Source: Pseudoalteromonas piscicida
GTDB taxonomy: Bacteria; Pseudomonadota; Gammaproteobacteria; Enterobacterales; Alteromonadaceae
Reading direction: 5' to 3'
NCBI RefSeq assembly: GCF_000238315.3
Contig: NZ_CP011924.1
Span: forward strand, 4,189,376 to 4,253,375
Length of the DNA: 64,000 nt
The position numbers were made by a program, and so were the translations under genes. This document shows, piece after piece, positions 19,729-28,222 of the stretch. Within the stretch, counting starts at the first letter, position 1. Every line of letters begins with the position of its first letter. A model generated the notes under the pieces. That model did not search any database. It was given only the letters and a program-made list of their open reading frames with translations, and was not told the origin of the DNA.

Positions 19729-20435
19729 TAAAGCGTAACCTTATCCAGCTTATTAAGTAGTGCCATCACCATCTTAGAAGAGTTTACAGAAGCGACTTCT
19801 AGATACTCTTCGAATGATTGCGGTGATTCTTTGCCGGCGATATCAGATAGCGAGCGGATCACAACAAATGGCGTGTTTAAAGAATGACAAGCCTGCGCAA
19901 TTGCCGCACCTTCCATTTCGACTGCTAACATCGTAGGGAAGTCTGCACGCGCCTTGTCGATGCGTACTGGGTCACACATAAATGAGTCACCCGTACAGAT
20001 CAAACCAACCATAGTTTGAATGCCTTCAAGCTCATGTACGCTTTGCTCTGCAGCTTCAACTAATTTTGCATGCGAAGTGAACGCAGCAGGTATTTGTGGA
20101 ACTTGACCAATTTCATAGCCAAATGCAGTAACATCAACATCGTGATGACGTACTTCATTTGAAATAACCACATCGCCGACGTTTAGTGATGGTTCAAAAC
20201 CACCTGCAGAACCCGTGTTGATCACGCAATCTGGCGCAAAGTTGTCGATCAGCAAAGTTGTCGCAACTGTTGCTGCCACTTTACCAATGCCAGACTGTAC
20301 AAGCGTTACATCAAGACCAGCCAGTTTGCCGGTATAAAAAGTAAAGCCACCTTTGGTCAATGTTTGCGGGTTTTCCATGGTGTTACGCAAAATGGTAACT
20401 TCTTGCTCCATTGCGCCGATAATGCCTACTTTCAT
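19728..20435 (-). CDS. mtnN: 5'-methylthioadenosine/S-adenosylhomocysteine nucleosidase
   Basis: 235 aa, typical length. It begins [13 protein letters not shown], contains the GSAGG loop ([12 protein letters not shown]), a GDSFM segment and [10 protein letters not shown], and ends with RSLSDIAG including the catalytic aspartate. It cleaves MTA, SAH and 5'-deoxyadenosine, removing product inhibitors of methyl transfer and polyamine synthesis and feeding AI-2 production. The start is set at the conserved MKVGIIG methionine rather than 14 codons upstream; AGGAATC lies before it. Confidence 0.95.
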   Translation of the reverse strand: MKVGIIGAMEQEVTILRNTMENPQTLTKGGFTFYTGKLAGLDVTLVQSGIGKVAATVATTLLIDNFAPDCVINTGSAGGFEPSLNVGDVVISNEVRHHDVDVTAFGYEIGQVPQIPAAFTSHAKLVEAAEQSVHELEGIQTMVGLICTGDSFMCDPVRIDKARADFPTMLAVEMEGAAIAQACHSLNTPFVVIRSLSDIAGKESPQSFEEYLEVASVNSSKMVMALLNKLDKVTL

Positions 20436-20514
20436 CAAAAGATTCCTAATTTGTGGTGGGGAAAGCCCCAGTGTCAAAATTGCTTTTATTATACGAAAGG
20501 GGTTTTGATAGGTA

Positions 20515-20542
20515 AAACAAAAAACGGGCTGACGCCCGTTTT
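20515..20542 (-). terminator. Terminator of the DUF2726 gene (copy 1)
   Basis: AAAACGGGC pairs perfectly with GCCCGTTTT around a 4-nt loop, with a T-rich tail on the minus strand, directly after the DUF2726 stop. The same hairpin recurs at 21908-21935 in the duplicate. Confidence 0.85.
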
Positions 20543-20543
20543 G

Positions 20544-21134
20544 CTAGATTTCTGCCAACTGAGTTGACTGTGCTTTTGCCTGTGAAGGTGACAGTACTGC
20601 AGGTTTGTAGGTGCGGTTTCTGGTTTTCTTTGGCATCTCCACTTTTTGGCCGAGCTTGAATAAGATTGCCGCACGAACTTCAGCACTTTGGTAGCCACTT
20701 TTGATTTTCATGCGAATGTGTGGAATACCCGCAGATTCCAGAGCGCCACTGACAAACCAATCTTTTTGTGCTTTATGGCCGTTTTTATTGGAATTATTGA
20801 CTAAGTCTACAGCGGCAACAATTTTCAGTGTCTCTTTGTCTACCAAAACATAATCCAACTGTTTATTCTTAGCTTTAGTTACCGCGGCACGACGTGCTTT
20901 TGGAGAGATCCCCGGTTTGCACTCAATCACATCAATGAGTTTAATGCGGCTAACGATTTTATATATATCGCCAACAGCACGTTCTAATAAATGTAGAAAC
21001 GAGGCTTCAACGGTAGTAAAAACAGATTCTTTACGATTAAACGGATAAGGATTGCCACCTACATCGGTGTACTTAGAAGCGACAATGGAAGCAACGACCA
21101 CTAGAGCCAAAATAGCAAGCAACGCAAATTCCAT
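20544..21134 (-). CDS. DUF2726 domain protein, membrane-anchored (copy 1)
   Basis: 196 aa. An N-terminal hydrophobic helix (residues 1-20) is followed by a DUF2726 domain with ASFLHLLERAVGDIYKI, VSRIKLIDVIECK and LDYVLVDKETLKIVAAVDL. The domain looks like a restriction-endonuclease-like fold; members are often linked to topoisomerase or nuclease functions, but the activity is unproven. The C-terminus is basic and Ser/Gln-rich. ATG 21134 is chosen over the one four codons upstream because GGAG lies 6 nt before it. It is repeated exactly at 21937-22527. Confidence 0.7.
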   Translation of the reverse strand: MEFALLAILALVVVASIVASKYTDVGGNPYPFNRKESVFTTVEASFLHLLERAVGDIYKIVSRIKLIDVIECKPGISPKARRAAVTKAKNKQLDYVLVDKETLKIVAAVDLVNNSNKNGHKAQKDWFVSGALESAGIPHIRMKIKSGYQSAEVRAAILFKLGQKVEMPKKTRNRTYKPAVLSPSQAKAQSTQLAEI

Positions 21135-21336
21135 ACAAAACTCCAAATCAAAAAAATGACATCTGTGATTTGATAAGCAATAGCTGTGCCAAAATAGCGC
21201 TTAAATTAGTGGGTGGTTAACATTAAATCGGTGAATCAGTATTTGGGATATGGAAAGAAAAATAAAGTGCTTTAAGTTGTTTATACTAGGCAGCGATATC
21301 TTACAGCAGGGCTGCCTAGTACTGGATAATGATACT

Positions 21337-21407
21337 ATACCAATTAACCTTAATACTTGCTCAATTTGAAGGAGTAAACCTGACGCTAACAGCGTTAAAA
21401 CTTTTTT
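21337..21407. mobile_element. Left part of MITE, cut by duplication B
   Basis: Identical to 22730-22800: left terminal repeat ATACCAATTAACC through CAGCGTTAAAAC and six T, where the duplication unit ends. Confidence 0.7.
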
Positions 21408-21828
21408 TTTGAATGCCTTCAAGCTCATGTACGCTTTGCTCTGCAGCTTCAACTAATTTTGCATGCGAAGTGAACGCAGCAGGTATTTGTGGAACTTGAC
21501 CAATTTCATAGCCAAATGCAGTAACATCAACATCGTGATGACGTACTTCATTTGAAATAACCACATCGCCGACGTTTAGTGATGGTTCAAAACCACCTGC
21601 AGAACCCGTGTTGATCACGCAATCTGGCGCAAAGTTGTCGATCAGCAAAGTTGTCGCAACTGTTGCTGCCACTTTACCAATGCCAGACTGTACAAGCGTT
21701 ACATCAAGACCAGCCAGTTTGCCGGTATAAAAAGTAAAGCCACCTTTGGTCAATGTTTGCGGGTTTTCCATGGTGTTACGCAAAATGGTAACTTCTTGCT
21801 CCATTGCGCCGATAATGCCTACTTTCAT
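21408..21828 (-). pseudogene. mtnN: mtnN 5' fragment (copy 2, truncated)
   Basis: Identical to the first 140 codons of mtnN, then the frame enters MITE DNA ([15 protein letters not shown]) and stops. The MEGAA and catalytic RSLSD parts are missing, so it would be inactive. It is a by-product of duplication B. Confidence 0.9.
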
Positions 21829-21907
21829 CAAAAGATTCCTAATTTGTGGTGGGGAAAGCCCCAGTGTCAAAATTGCTTTTATTATACGAAAGGGGTTTTG
21901 ATAGGTA

Positions 21908-21935
21908 AAACAAAAAACGGGCTGACGCCCGTTTT
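21908..21935 (-). terminator. Terminator of the DUF2726 gene (copy 2)
   Basis: Exact duplicate of the 20515-20542 hairpin: 9-bp stem, 4-nt loop, T-rich tail on the minus strand. Confidence 0.8.
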
Positions 21936-21936
21936 G

Positions 21937-22527
21937 CTAGATTTCTGCCAACTGAGTTGACTGTGCTTTTGCCTGTGAAGGTGACAGTACTGCAGGTTTG
22001 TAGGTGCGGTTTCTGGTTTTCTTTGGCATCTCCACTTTTTGGCCGAGCTTGAATAAGATTGCCGCACGAACTTCAGCACTTTGGTAGCCACTTTTGATTT
22101 TCATGCGAATGTGTGGAATACCCGCAGATTCCAGAGCGCCACTGACAAACCAATCTTTTTGTGCTTTATGGCCGTTTTTATTGGAATTATTGACTAAGTC
22201 TACAGCGGCAACAATTTTCAGTGTCTCTTTGTCTACCAAAACATAATCCAACTGTTTATTCTTAGCTTTAGTTACCGCGGCACGACGTGCTTTTGGAGAG
22301 ATCCCCGGTTTGCACTCAATCACATCAATGAGTTTAATGCGGCTAACGATTTTATATATATCGCCAACAGCACGTTCTAATAAATGTAGAAACGAGGCTT
22401 CAACGGTAGTAAAAACAGATTCTTTACGATTAAACGGATAAGGATTGCCACCTACATCGGTGTACTTAGAAGCGACAATGGAAGCAACGACCACTAGAGC
22501 CAAAATAGCAAGCAACGCAAATTCCAT
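21937..22527 (-). CDS. DUF2726 domain protein (copy 2)
   Basis: Identical to 20544-21134, within duplication B, with the same upstream region and ribosome-binding site. It is the copy whose upstream MITE is complete. If duplication B is an assembly artefact, only one DUF2726 gene exists. Confidence 0.65.
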   Translation of the reverse strand: MEFALLAILALVVVASIVASKYTDVGGNPYPFNRKESVFTTVEASFLHLLERAVGDIYKIVSRIKLIDVIECKPGISPKARRAAVTKAKNKQLDYVLVDKETLKIVAAVDLVNNSNKNGHKAQKDWFVSGALESAGIPHIRMKIKSGYQSAEVRAAILFKLGQKVEMPKKTRNRTYKPAVLSPSQAKAQSTQLAEI

Positions 22528-22729
22528 ACAAAACTCCAAATCAAAAAAATGACATCTGTGATTTGATAAGCAATAGCTGTGCCAAAATAGCGCTTAAATT
22601 AGTGGGTGGTTAACATTAAATCGGTGAATCAGTATTTGGGATATGGAAAGAAAAATAAAGTGCTTTAAGTTGTTTATACTAGGCAGCGATATCTTACAGC
22701 AGGGCTGCCTAGTACTGGATAATGATACT

Positions 22730-22891
22730 ATACCAATTAACCTTAATACTTGCTCAATTTGAAGGAGTAAACCTGACGCTAACAGCGTTAAAACTTTTTT
22801 ATTTAGAACAACTAAATAGCAAAATTTTTGCCTTGTTATCGACAAGATTTTCTCGCCTCAAAATAGACCACTTAATTAAGATAACTGGTAT
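22730..22891. mobile_element. MITE-like element, about 160 bp
   Basis: The left end ATACCAATTAACCTTAAT and the reverse complement of the right end, ATACCAGTTATCTTAAT, form imperfect terminal inverted repeats. The interior is A/T-rich and non-coding. A shorter relative at 61576-61636 shares CTTAATACTTGCTC and the ACCAAT-type ends. This fits a non-mobilised miniature transposon; the parent transposase is not in the window. Confidence 0.65.
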
Positions 22892-22900
22892 TAGCTCGCG

Positions 22901-24805
22901 TTATTTGTCCTCTTTAAGCACATAGATCTCACCATCGAAACTACCTTGAATGGTCAATCCTTGGCCTGCCAGTTCCTTGAGATATTCAATATGCTCTTGG
23001 GTAATATGTTGACCTGGCACCAAAAGCGGAATACCCGGAGGATACGGGGTGACTAAACCTGCACAAATACGGTTGTTGCTCTTGCTAATAGGTACAGATT
23101 CACGCTCGCCGTAGAAGGCATCACTAGGAATACAAGCAAGGTCAATAGCGGGCAAATTCTCAGGTAAGCGTGAGCGTCGCGTTGACTTCGATAGTTTTAC
23201 CTTGCCGCCATCAAGTTTCTTTAAGGCATTGTATAAACGAATGATCTTTGAGCGTGTACCACCCAAGGTTAGTAAGACTAAGATGGTACTGTGTGTATAT
23301 TTCTCAATCTCCAGCCCAATTTCGTCCAGCAGAAACTTATGAATATCCTTTAATGAGTATGGCAGCTCACTAATATCGATGAGGATTTTAAGTGGATCAT
23401 GCCCCATATTATCGCCACTAAAATGTGGGAATATATTCATAAAGTCTTGCTTATCAAGCACTTTAATATGCTTGAGCGAGGCCATCTGCTGTTTGAATTC
23501 TGCAACATGGTTCAGCAGTGCATTGAGTAACTTATAGCCTTCCATCTCTAGCTGCTTTTGGCACACATCCAAAGACGCAATAAGCTGGTATTTGGGCGAG
23601 GTGCTGGCGTAGATACTGTAAATCTCACGGAAGAAATCAGCATCAAAATCGGGGTCATTAATATGGATATAAGACGCCTGCGAAAATGCCGATACGACTT
23701 TATGCGCCGAATGGGTGACATAATCGGCACCTGCATGAATGGCGGAGTAATGGCGCAAGCTAGGGTGAAATAGCGAGTAAGCAAACCAAGCTTCATCAAT
23801 AAAGACTTTGATGCCATGCTGATGAGCAAATTCTACGACTTGTTTCAGGTCGCTCAGCAAACCATCATAGGTACAGCCTGTGAGCACCAGTAGTTTTGCA
23901 TCGGTATTTTGTTCAATCGCTTGCTTAATATCGGCCAGTGAAGGCGGTGCAAATATGCCATATTTTGGATTTAAGATACTCGACAAATAGATTGGGAAAC
24001 TGGCCGATTGCAAAATGCCATAGTGCACAGACTTATGACAGTTGCGGTCGATGATCACCTTATCGCCCTTGCGAAGGAGGGTTTGCAAAATAATTTTATT
24101 CGAGGTGGACGAACCGTTGGTCACGAAGTAGGTGCGTTTAACCTCAAACGTTGCCGCTGCGGACTCCTGAGCGCGGCCAATGGTATTGGTGCTGTCTGAC
24201 AGTGAACCTAACGAATCAACCGATACAGACAAGTCTCCGACAAATACATTACGGCCATAGAATTGATAAAAATCTTTGATATAAGGAGAGTTTCTAAAGC
24301 TCGAACCGCCGCTGTGACCCGGAGTATGCCAAGAGTCGTTCGCTTCGCCGACATAGCTGCGATACGCCGTCCAAAATGGCGTCTCGGCTCTGTCATCAAA
24401 GTCGTTGATCATATATCCTAAAATGGCTTCAGGATCTGAGATAACTTCATCTTTAAAGAAGAAAGACTCGATTTCCTCGGATTCGTTGACTATCTCAAGC
24501 CCTTTAGTGTCATCACCAATAACGTAAACCGGTAATTATAGACGAATACTTTTTAATTGCTCGATAAAGCGACTATAGGTTTGTTCGCCACTTTTGTTGT
24601 GCACATCCCAACTCAGCACGACGGCTTGAATATCACCATCTTCAGTGACATGTTCCAAGGCTTTTGAAAGTTCGAGGCATTCAATAATATCGATTTGAAC
24701 ATCCTCTCGCTCAAAGTTAGGGATCGTTTTTGACAGATTGCTTGAGAGCGCTTGCAATACAGCTGGCTCTTGTTCTATTAACAAGATACGAAGGACAGGT
24801 AGCAT
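22901..24805 (-). pseudogene. Orn/Lys/Arg decarboxylase interrupted by an in-frame stop
   Basis: The frame is continuous from ATG 24805 to 22901 apart from a single TAA at 24536-24538 (codon 90), in SIRL-stop-LPVYVIG. The first 89 residues are the N-terminal receiver-like wing domain (ILLIEQEPAVLQALS, AVVLSWD). The rest is the PLP fold with WHTPGHSGG, RNCHKSVHYG, and the PLP lysine in THSAHKVVSAFSQAS. Counting from 24805, that lysine is residue 369, very near Lys367 of E. coli LdcI, which shows both pieces are one gene. The second part could restart at ATG 24412 (503 aa). The substrate cannot be fixed among lysine, arginine and ornithine. It is a pseudogene, a readthrough case or a sequencing error. 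Confidence 0.85.
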
Positions 24806-25109
24806 AATGATATTCGCATTAAAATTTAAAGACTTTCATTAGCATAAAGAAAGCGCAGTGATTTGTGAAATCAATACTTTGAAAATGTTCCAGAAATTGT
24901 AAAACGGATGTAGGCGAGGAAGTTGTTGCGAGTGATGGAAAGTGTGCGATTCAACATAGGAAACAGGAAGGTTTCGAGTATCAGGCGTGTCTGAGTTAAA
25001 TTTGGGATAGGGTGTTTTTGAAGGCTGTATTACGATTGCTTTTCAATGATAAATACAGTCGGTAGTTATAAAAACAATAGTACTAGCTAACAGATCAAAA
25101 GGAGTCAAA

Positions 25110-26105
25110 ATGAGATTGGTTAATTATGTTGTGTATGTGTTCTTATTTGGGTGTTTAATCAGCTTCCCTTCATGGGCTGATACAAATAACTTGTCGGGAA
25201 CATTGGTTGTTGTAAATAAAAAGGGGGACTCGGTTGATTTCATCGATCTTAGCAGCCGAAAAATTAAGCTGACGCTCGCAACCGGCAGAGGACCACATGA
25301 ATTAGCAATGAGTGCCGACGGGCATACGGCTGTTGTCACTAATTATGCACGTGGCAATAGTCTAAGTGTTTTTGACGTTCGGCAAGCAAAAAAAGTAAAA
25401 ACCATTGATTTGTCTCGTTATCCAAGGCCACATGGCGTGTTGTTTTTTAAAGACCAAAAACGCGTTGCAGTATCGTCTGAAGGTTCAGACAGTGTGGTAA
25501 TCGTTGATATAGAGTCGGGGAAAATTGATAAAGTAATAGCAACAGAGCAAAAAGGCTCTCATATGGTGGCGCTGCCGGCGTCTAGCGAGCGTGTTTACAC
25601 CACAAATATGCGCGCAGATTCAGTGTCTGAATTAGATGTAAAGTCAGGTGCCTTACTTCGCAAAATTTCAATGCCAAAAGTACCAGAGGCTATCACTATA
25701 AATAAAAGTGGCTCAGAGCTCTGGGTTGGTAGCAACGATGATGGCTTAGTTACCGTGTTTGATGTAGCAAATGAGCGTATAATTAAGCAATGGAAAGGCT
25801 ATAGCTTTCCATACCGTGTGTTACTTACCCGCGATGAGCAGCTTGCTGTGATCCCAGACTATAGGAATCACACCCTTGATGTGATCGATGCAATGCACAA
25901 AGAAAAGCTGCGTCAAATAAAGTTTGAGCTGGGAACAGGACCAAAAGGCGTGATCCTCCATCCAGACGATCGCACTTTATTTTTATCCGCTTACCAAAAA
26001 AATAAGGTCCTTGTTATAGATATTGTATCTGGCAAAACCTTATTTGAACTCCCTACTGGTAACGGACCAGATGGAATAGGGTATTCAGCAGTGGTATTGC
26101 CTTAG
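25110..26105 (+). CDS. Secreted YncE-like seven-bladed beta-propeller protein (copy 1)
   Basis: 331 aa with a signal peptide (cut after FPSWA). The mature part is made of about seven repeats of the YVTN/YncE type: a strand such as GTLVVVNKKGDSVDFIDL followed by a turn like GRGPHELAMSADG. Blades recur at about 42-residue spacing (HGVLFFKDQKRVAVSS; PKGVILHPDDRTLFLS; GPDGIGYSAVVL closing the ring). Such proteins are periplasmic; YncE binds DNA in vitro, but their role is generally unknown. AAAGGAG precedes the ATG. It is followed by a REP-like hairpin and the nth 3' end. Confidence 0.8.
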   Translation: MRLVNYVVYVFLFGCLISFPSWADTNNLSGTLVVVNKKGDSVDFIDLSSRKIKLTLATGRGPHELAMSADGHTAVVTNYARGNSLSVFDVRQAKKVKTIDLSRYPRPHGVLFFKDQKRVAVSSEGSDSVVIVDIESGKIDKVIATEQKGSHMVALPASSERVYTTNMRADSVSELDVKSGALLRKISMPKVPEAITINKSGSELWVGSNDDGLVTVFDVANERIIKQWKGYSFPYRVLLTRDEQLAVIPDYRNHTLDVIDAMHKEKLRQIKFELGTGPKGVILHPDDRTLFLSAYQKNKVLVIDIVSGKTLFELPTGNGPDGIGYSAVVLP

Positions 26106-26132
26106 GCTAGCCATCTCGTCGATACGAATGTG

Positions 26133-26157
26133 GCGTAAAGTAGGAGCTGCTTTACGC
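26133..26157 (+). repeat. REP-like hairpin downstream of the beta-propeller gene (copy 1)
   Basis: GCGTAAAG pairs with CTTTACGC around TAGGAGCTG. It belongs to the same GTAGGAGC/TTTACGC family as the array at 54355-54705 and may also act as a transcript end. The duplicate is at 27750-27774. Confidence 0.6.
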
Positions 26158-26254
26158 AGCGATCTGTGTTTCCAGAACACTTGGATAATTTTACGAAACA
26201 ACAAATTCACGGTAACCACCATAAATAAAAGTTGTGCTTATGCTAAAACAAAGA

Positions 26255-26353
26255 TTAACTATCAGTCTTCTCTTTAAACTCACATAAGTCTTCAATAATA
26301 CAGCTGCCACATTTAGGTTTACGCGCGGTGCACACATAGCGGCCATGGAGAAT
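26255..26353 (-). pseudogene. nth: nth 3' fragment (remnant 1)
   Basis: Encodes the last 32 or so residues of endonuclease III (ILHGRYVCTARKPKCG ... KEKTDS) and is cut at the end of duplication unit C1. Duplicate of part of 27872-28120. Confidence 0.85.
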
Positions 26354-26422
26354 ATTGCTTGAGAGCGCTTGCAATACAGCTGGCTCTTGTTCTATTAACA
26401 AGATACGAAGGACAGGTAGCAT
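26354..26422 (-). pseudogene. Decarboxylase 5' fragment (copy from duplication C)
   Basis: Encodes only MLPVLRILLIEQEPAVLQAL and three further residues of the decarboxylase before running into nth sequence. A by-product of duplication C. Confidence 0.85.
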
Positions 26423-26726
26423 AATGATATTCGCATTAAAATTTAAAGACTTTCATTAGCATAAAGAAAGCGCAGTGATTTGTGAAATCAATACTTTGAA
26501 AATGTTCCAGAAATTGTAAAACGGATGTAGGCGAGGAAGTTGTTGCGAGTGATGGAAAGTGTGCGATTCAACATAGGAAACAGGAAGGTTTCGAGTATCA
26601 GGCGTGTCTGAGTTAAATTTGGGATAGGGTGTTTTTGAAGGCTGTATTACGATTGCTTTTCAATGATAAATACAGTCGGTAGTTATAAAAACAATAGTAC
26701 TAGCTAACAGATCAAAAGGAGTCAAA

Positions 26727-27722
26727 ATGAGATTGGTTAATTATGTTGTGTATGTGTTCTTATTTGGGTGTTTAATCAGCTTCCCTTCATGGGCTGATAC
26801 AAATAACTTGTCGGGAACATTGGTTGTTGTAAATAAAAAGGGGGACTCGGTTGATTTCATCGATCTTAGCAGCCGAAAAATTAAGCTGACGCTCGCAACC
26901 GGCAGAGGACCACATGAATTAGCAATGAGTGCCGACGGGCATACGGCTGTTGTCACTAATTATGCACGTGGCAATAGTCTAAGTGTTTTTGACGTTCGGC
27001 AAGCAAAAAAAGTAAAAACCATTGATTTGTCTCGTTATCCAAGGCCACATGGCGTGTTGTTTTTTAAAGACCAAAAACGCGTTGCAGTATCGTCTGAAGG
27101 TTCAGACAGTGTGGTAATCGTTGATATAGAGTCGGGGAAAATTGATAAAGTAATAGCAACAGAGCAAAAAGGCTCTCATATGGTGGCGCTGCCGGCGTCT
27201 AGCGAGCGTGTTTACACCACAAATATGCGCGCAGATTCAGTGTCTGAATTAGATGTAAAGTCAGGTGCCTTACTTCGCAAAATTTCAATGCCAAAAGTAC
27301 CAGAGGCTATCACTATAAATAAAAGTGGCTCAGAGCTCTGGGTTGGTAGCAACGATGATGGCTTAGTTACCGTGTTTGATGTAGCAAATGAGCGTATAAT
27401 TAAGCAATGGAAAGGCTATAGCTTTCCATACCGTGTGTTACTTACCCGCGATGAGCAGCTTGCTGTGATCCCAGACTATAGGAATCACACCCTTGATGTG
27501 ATCGATGCAATGCACAAAGAAAAGCTGCGTCAAATAAAGTTTGAGCTGGGAACAGGACCAAAAGGCGTGATCCTCCATCCAGACGATCGCACTTTATTTT
27601 TATCCGCTTACCAAAAAAATAAGGTCCTTGTTATAGATATTGTATCTGGCAAAACCTTATTTGAACTCCCTACTGGTAACGGACCAGATGGAATAGGGTA
27701 TTCAGCAGTGGTATTGCCTTAG
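26727..27722 (+). CDS. Secreted YncE-like beta-propeller protein (copy 2)
   Basis: Identical to 25110-26105, including its 300-bp upstream region and downstream hairpin, as part of duplication C. If the duplication is not real, only one gene exists. This copy lies next to the longer nth remnant and the SIR2-STAND island. Confidence 0.7.
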   Translation: MRLVNYVVYVFLFGCLISFPSWADTNNLSGTLVVVNKKGDSVDFIDLSSRKIKLTLATGRGPHELAMSADGHTAVVTNYARGNSLSVFDVRQAKKVKTIDLSRYPRPHGVLFFKDQKRVAVSSEGSDSVVIVDIESGKIDKVIATEQKGSHMVALPASSERVYTTNMRADSVSELDVKSGALLRKISMPKVPEAITINKSGSELWVGSNDDGLVTVFDVANERIIKQWKGYSFPYRVLLTRDEQLAVIPDYRNHTLDVIDAMHKEKLRQIKFELGTGPKGVILHPDDRTLFLSAYQKNKVLVIDIVSGKTLFELPTGNGPDGIGYSAVVLP

Positions 27723-27871
27723 GCTAGCCATCTCGTCGATACGAATGTGGCGTAAAGTAGGAGCTGCTTTACGCAGCGATCTGTGTTTCCAGAACACTTG
27801 GATAATTTTACGAAACAACAAATTCACGGTAACCACCATAAATAAAAGTTGTGCTTATGCTAAAACAAAGA

Positions 27872-28120
27872 TTAACTATCAGTCTTCTCTTTAAACTCAC
27901 ATAAGTCTTCAATAATACAGCTGCCACATTTAGGTTTACGCGCGGTGCACACATAGCGGCCATGGAGAATAAGCCAGTGGTGGACATCCACTTTAAACTC
28001 TTTTGGTACAACCTTTTCCAGCTTTTGCTCGACGGCCACCACATCTTTACCCATAGCAAACTTGGTGCGGTTGGAAACGCGGAATATATGGGTGTCTACA
28101 GCAATAGTCGGCCAGCCAAA
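27872..28120 (-). pseudogene. nth: Displaced nth 3' end (remnant 2)
   Basis: It encodes the C-terminal 82 residues of endonuclease III, from GWPTIAVDTHIFRVSNR to KEKTDS, including the four-cysteine iron-sulfur loop. The first 130 codons are missing. It differs from the intact nth at 33281 by several substitutions (TARK for VARK, TDS for TEI at the end), while 27972-28069 is identical to 33381-33478. It fits the original nth 3' end displaced when the SIR2-STAND island entered. Confidence 0.9.
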
Positions 28121-28150
28121 AGATAAGCAAGGTAGTTGTCTGGTTGAAAG

Positions 28151-28156
28151 TATAAT
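28151..28156 (+). promoter_or_regulatory. Possible -10 element of the SIR2-STAND gene
   Basis: A perfect TATAAT about 67 bp before the start codon. No good -35 is seen at 16-18 bp, so basal transcription may be weak or activator-dependent. Confidence 0.4.
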
Positions 28157-28222
28157 AGCACTTGAATTTTTTTGCTTTTCAGTGGCATAGTTCCTAATGC
28201 AATAAAATAATATGGATTTTTC

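Larger units (their letters stand above)
20015..21407. repeat. Tandem duplication B, unit 1 (1393 bp)
   Basis: Begins with TTTGAATGCC in mtnN and ends in the T-run of a MITE. Repeated without visible difference at 21408-22800. It carries the mtnN 5' part, the whole DUF2726 gene and the left part of the MITE. Confidence 0.95.
21408..22800. repeat. Tandem duplication B, unit 2 (1393 bp)
   Basis: Directly abuts unit 1; after 22800 the MITE continues to its right end. The junction shows as a run of nine T at 21402-21410, against six T at 22795-22800. Confidence 0.95.
24737..26353. repeat. Tandem duplication C, unit 1 (1617 bp)
   Basis: Runs from the decarboxylase 5' end through the beta-propeller gene into a displaced nth 3' end, and is repeated without visible difference at 26354-27970. 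The boundary has 1 bp of ambiguity (A), so it can be placed exactly before AGCCAGTGG in nth. Confidence 0.95.
26354..27970. repeat. Tandem duplication C, unit 2 (1617 bp)
   Basis: Second perfect copy; after it the nth remnant continues from 27971 to 28120. Confidence 0.95.

Noticed and set aside
27872..28059. Remnant of nth as a functional short gene
   Set aside because: It lacks the N-terminal half and the helix-hairpin-helix catalytic lysine, so it cannot be an active glycosylase.
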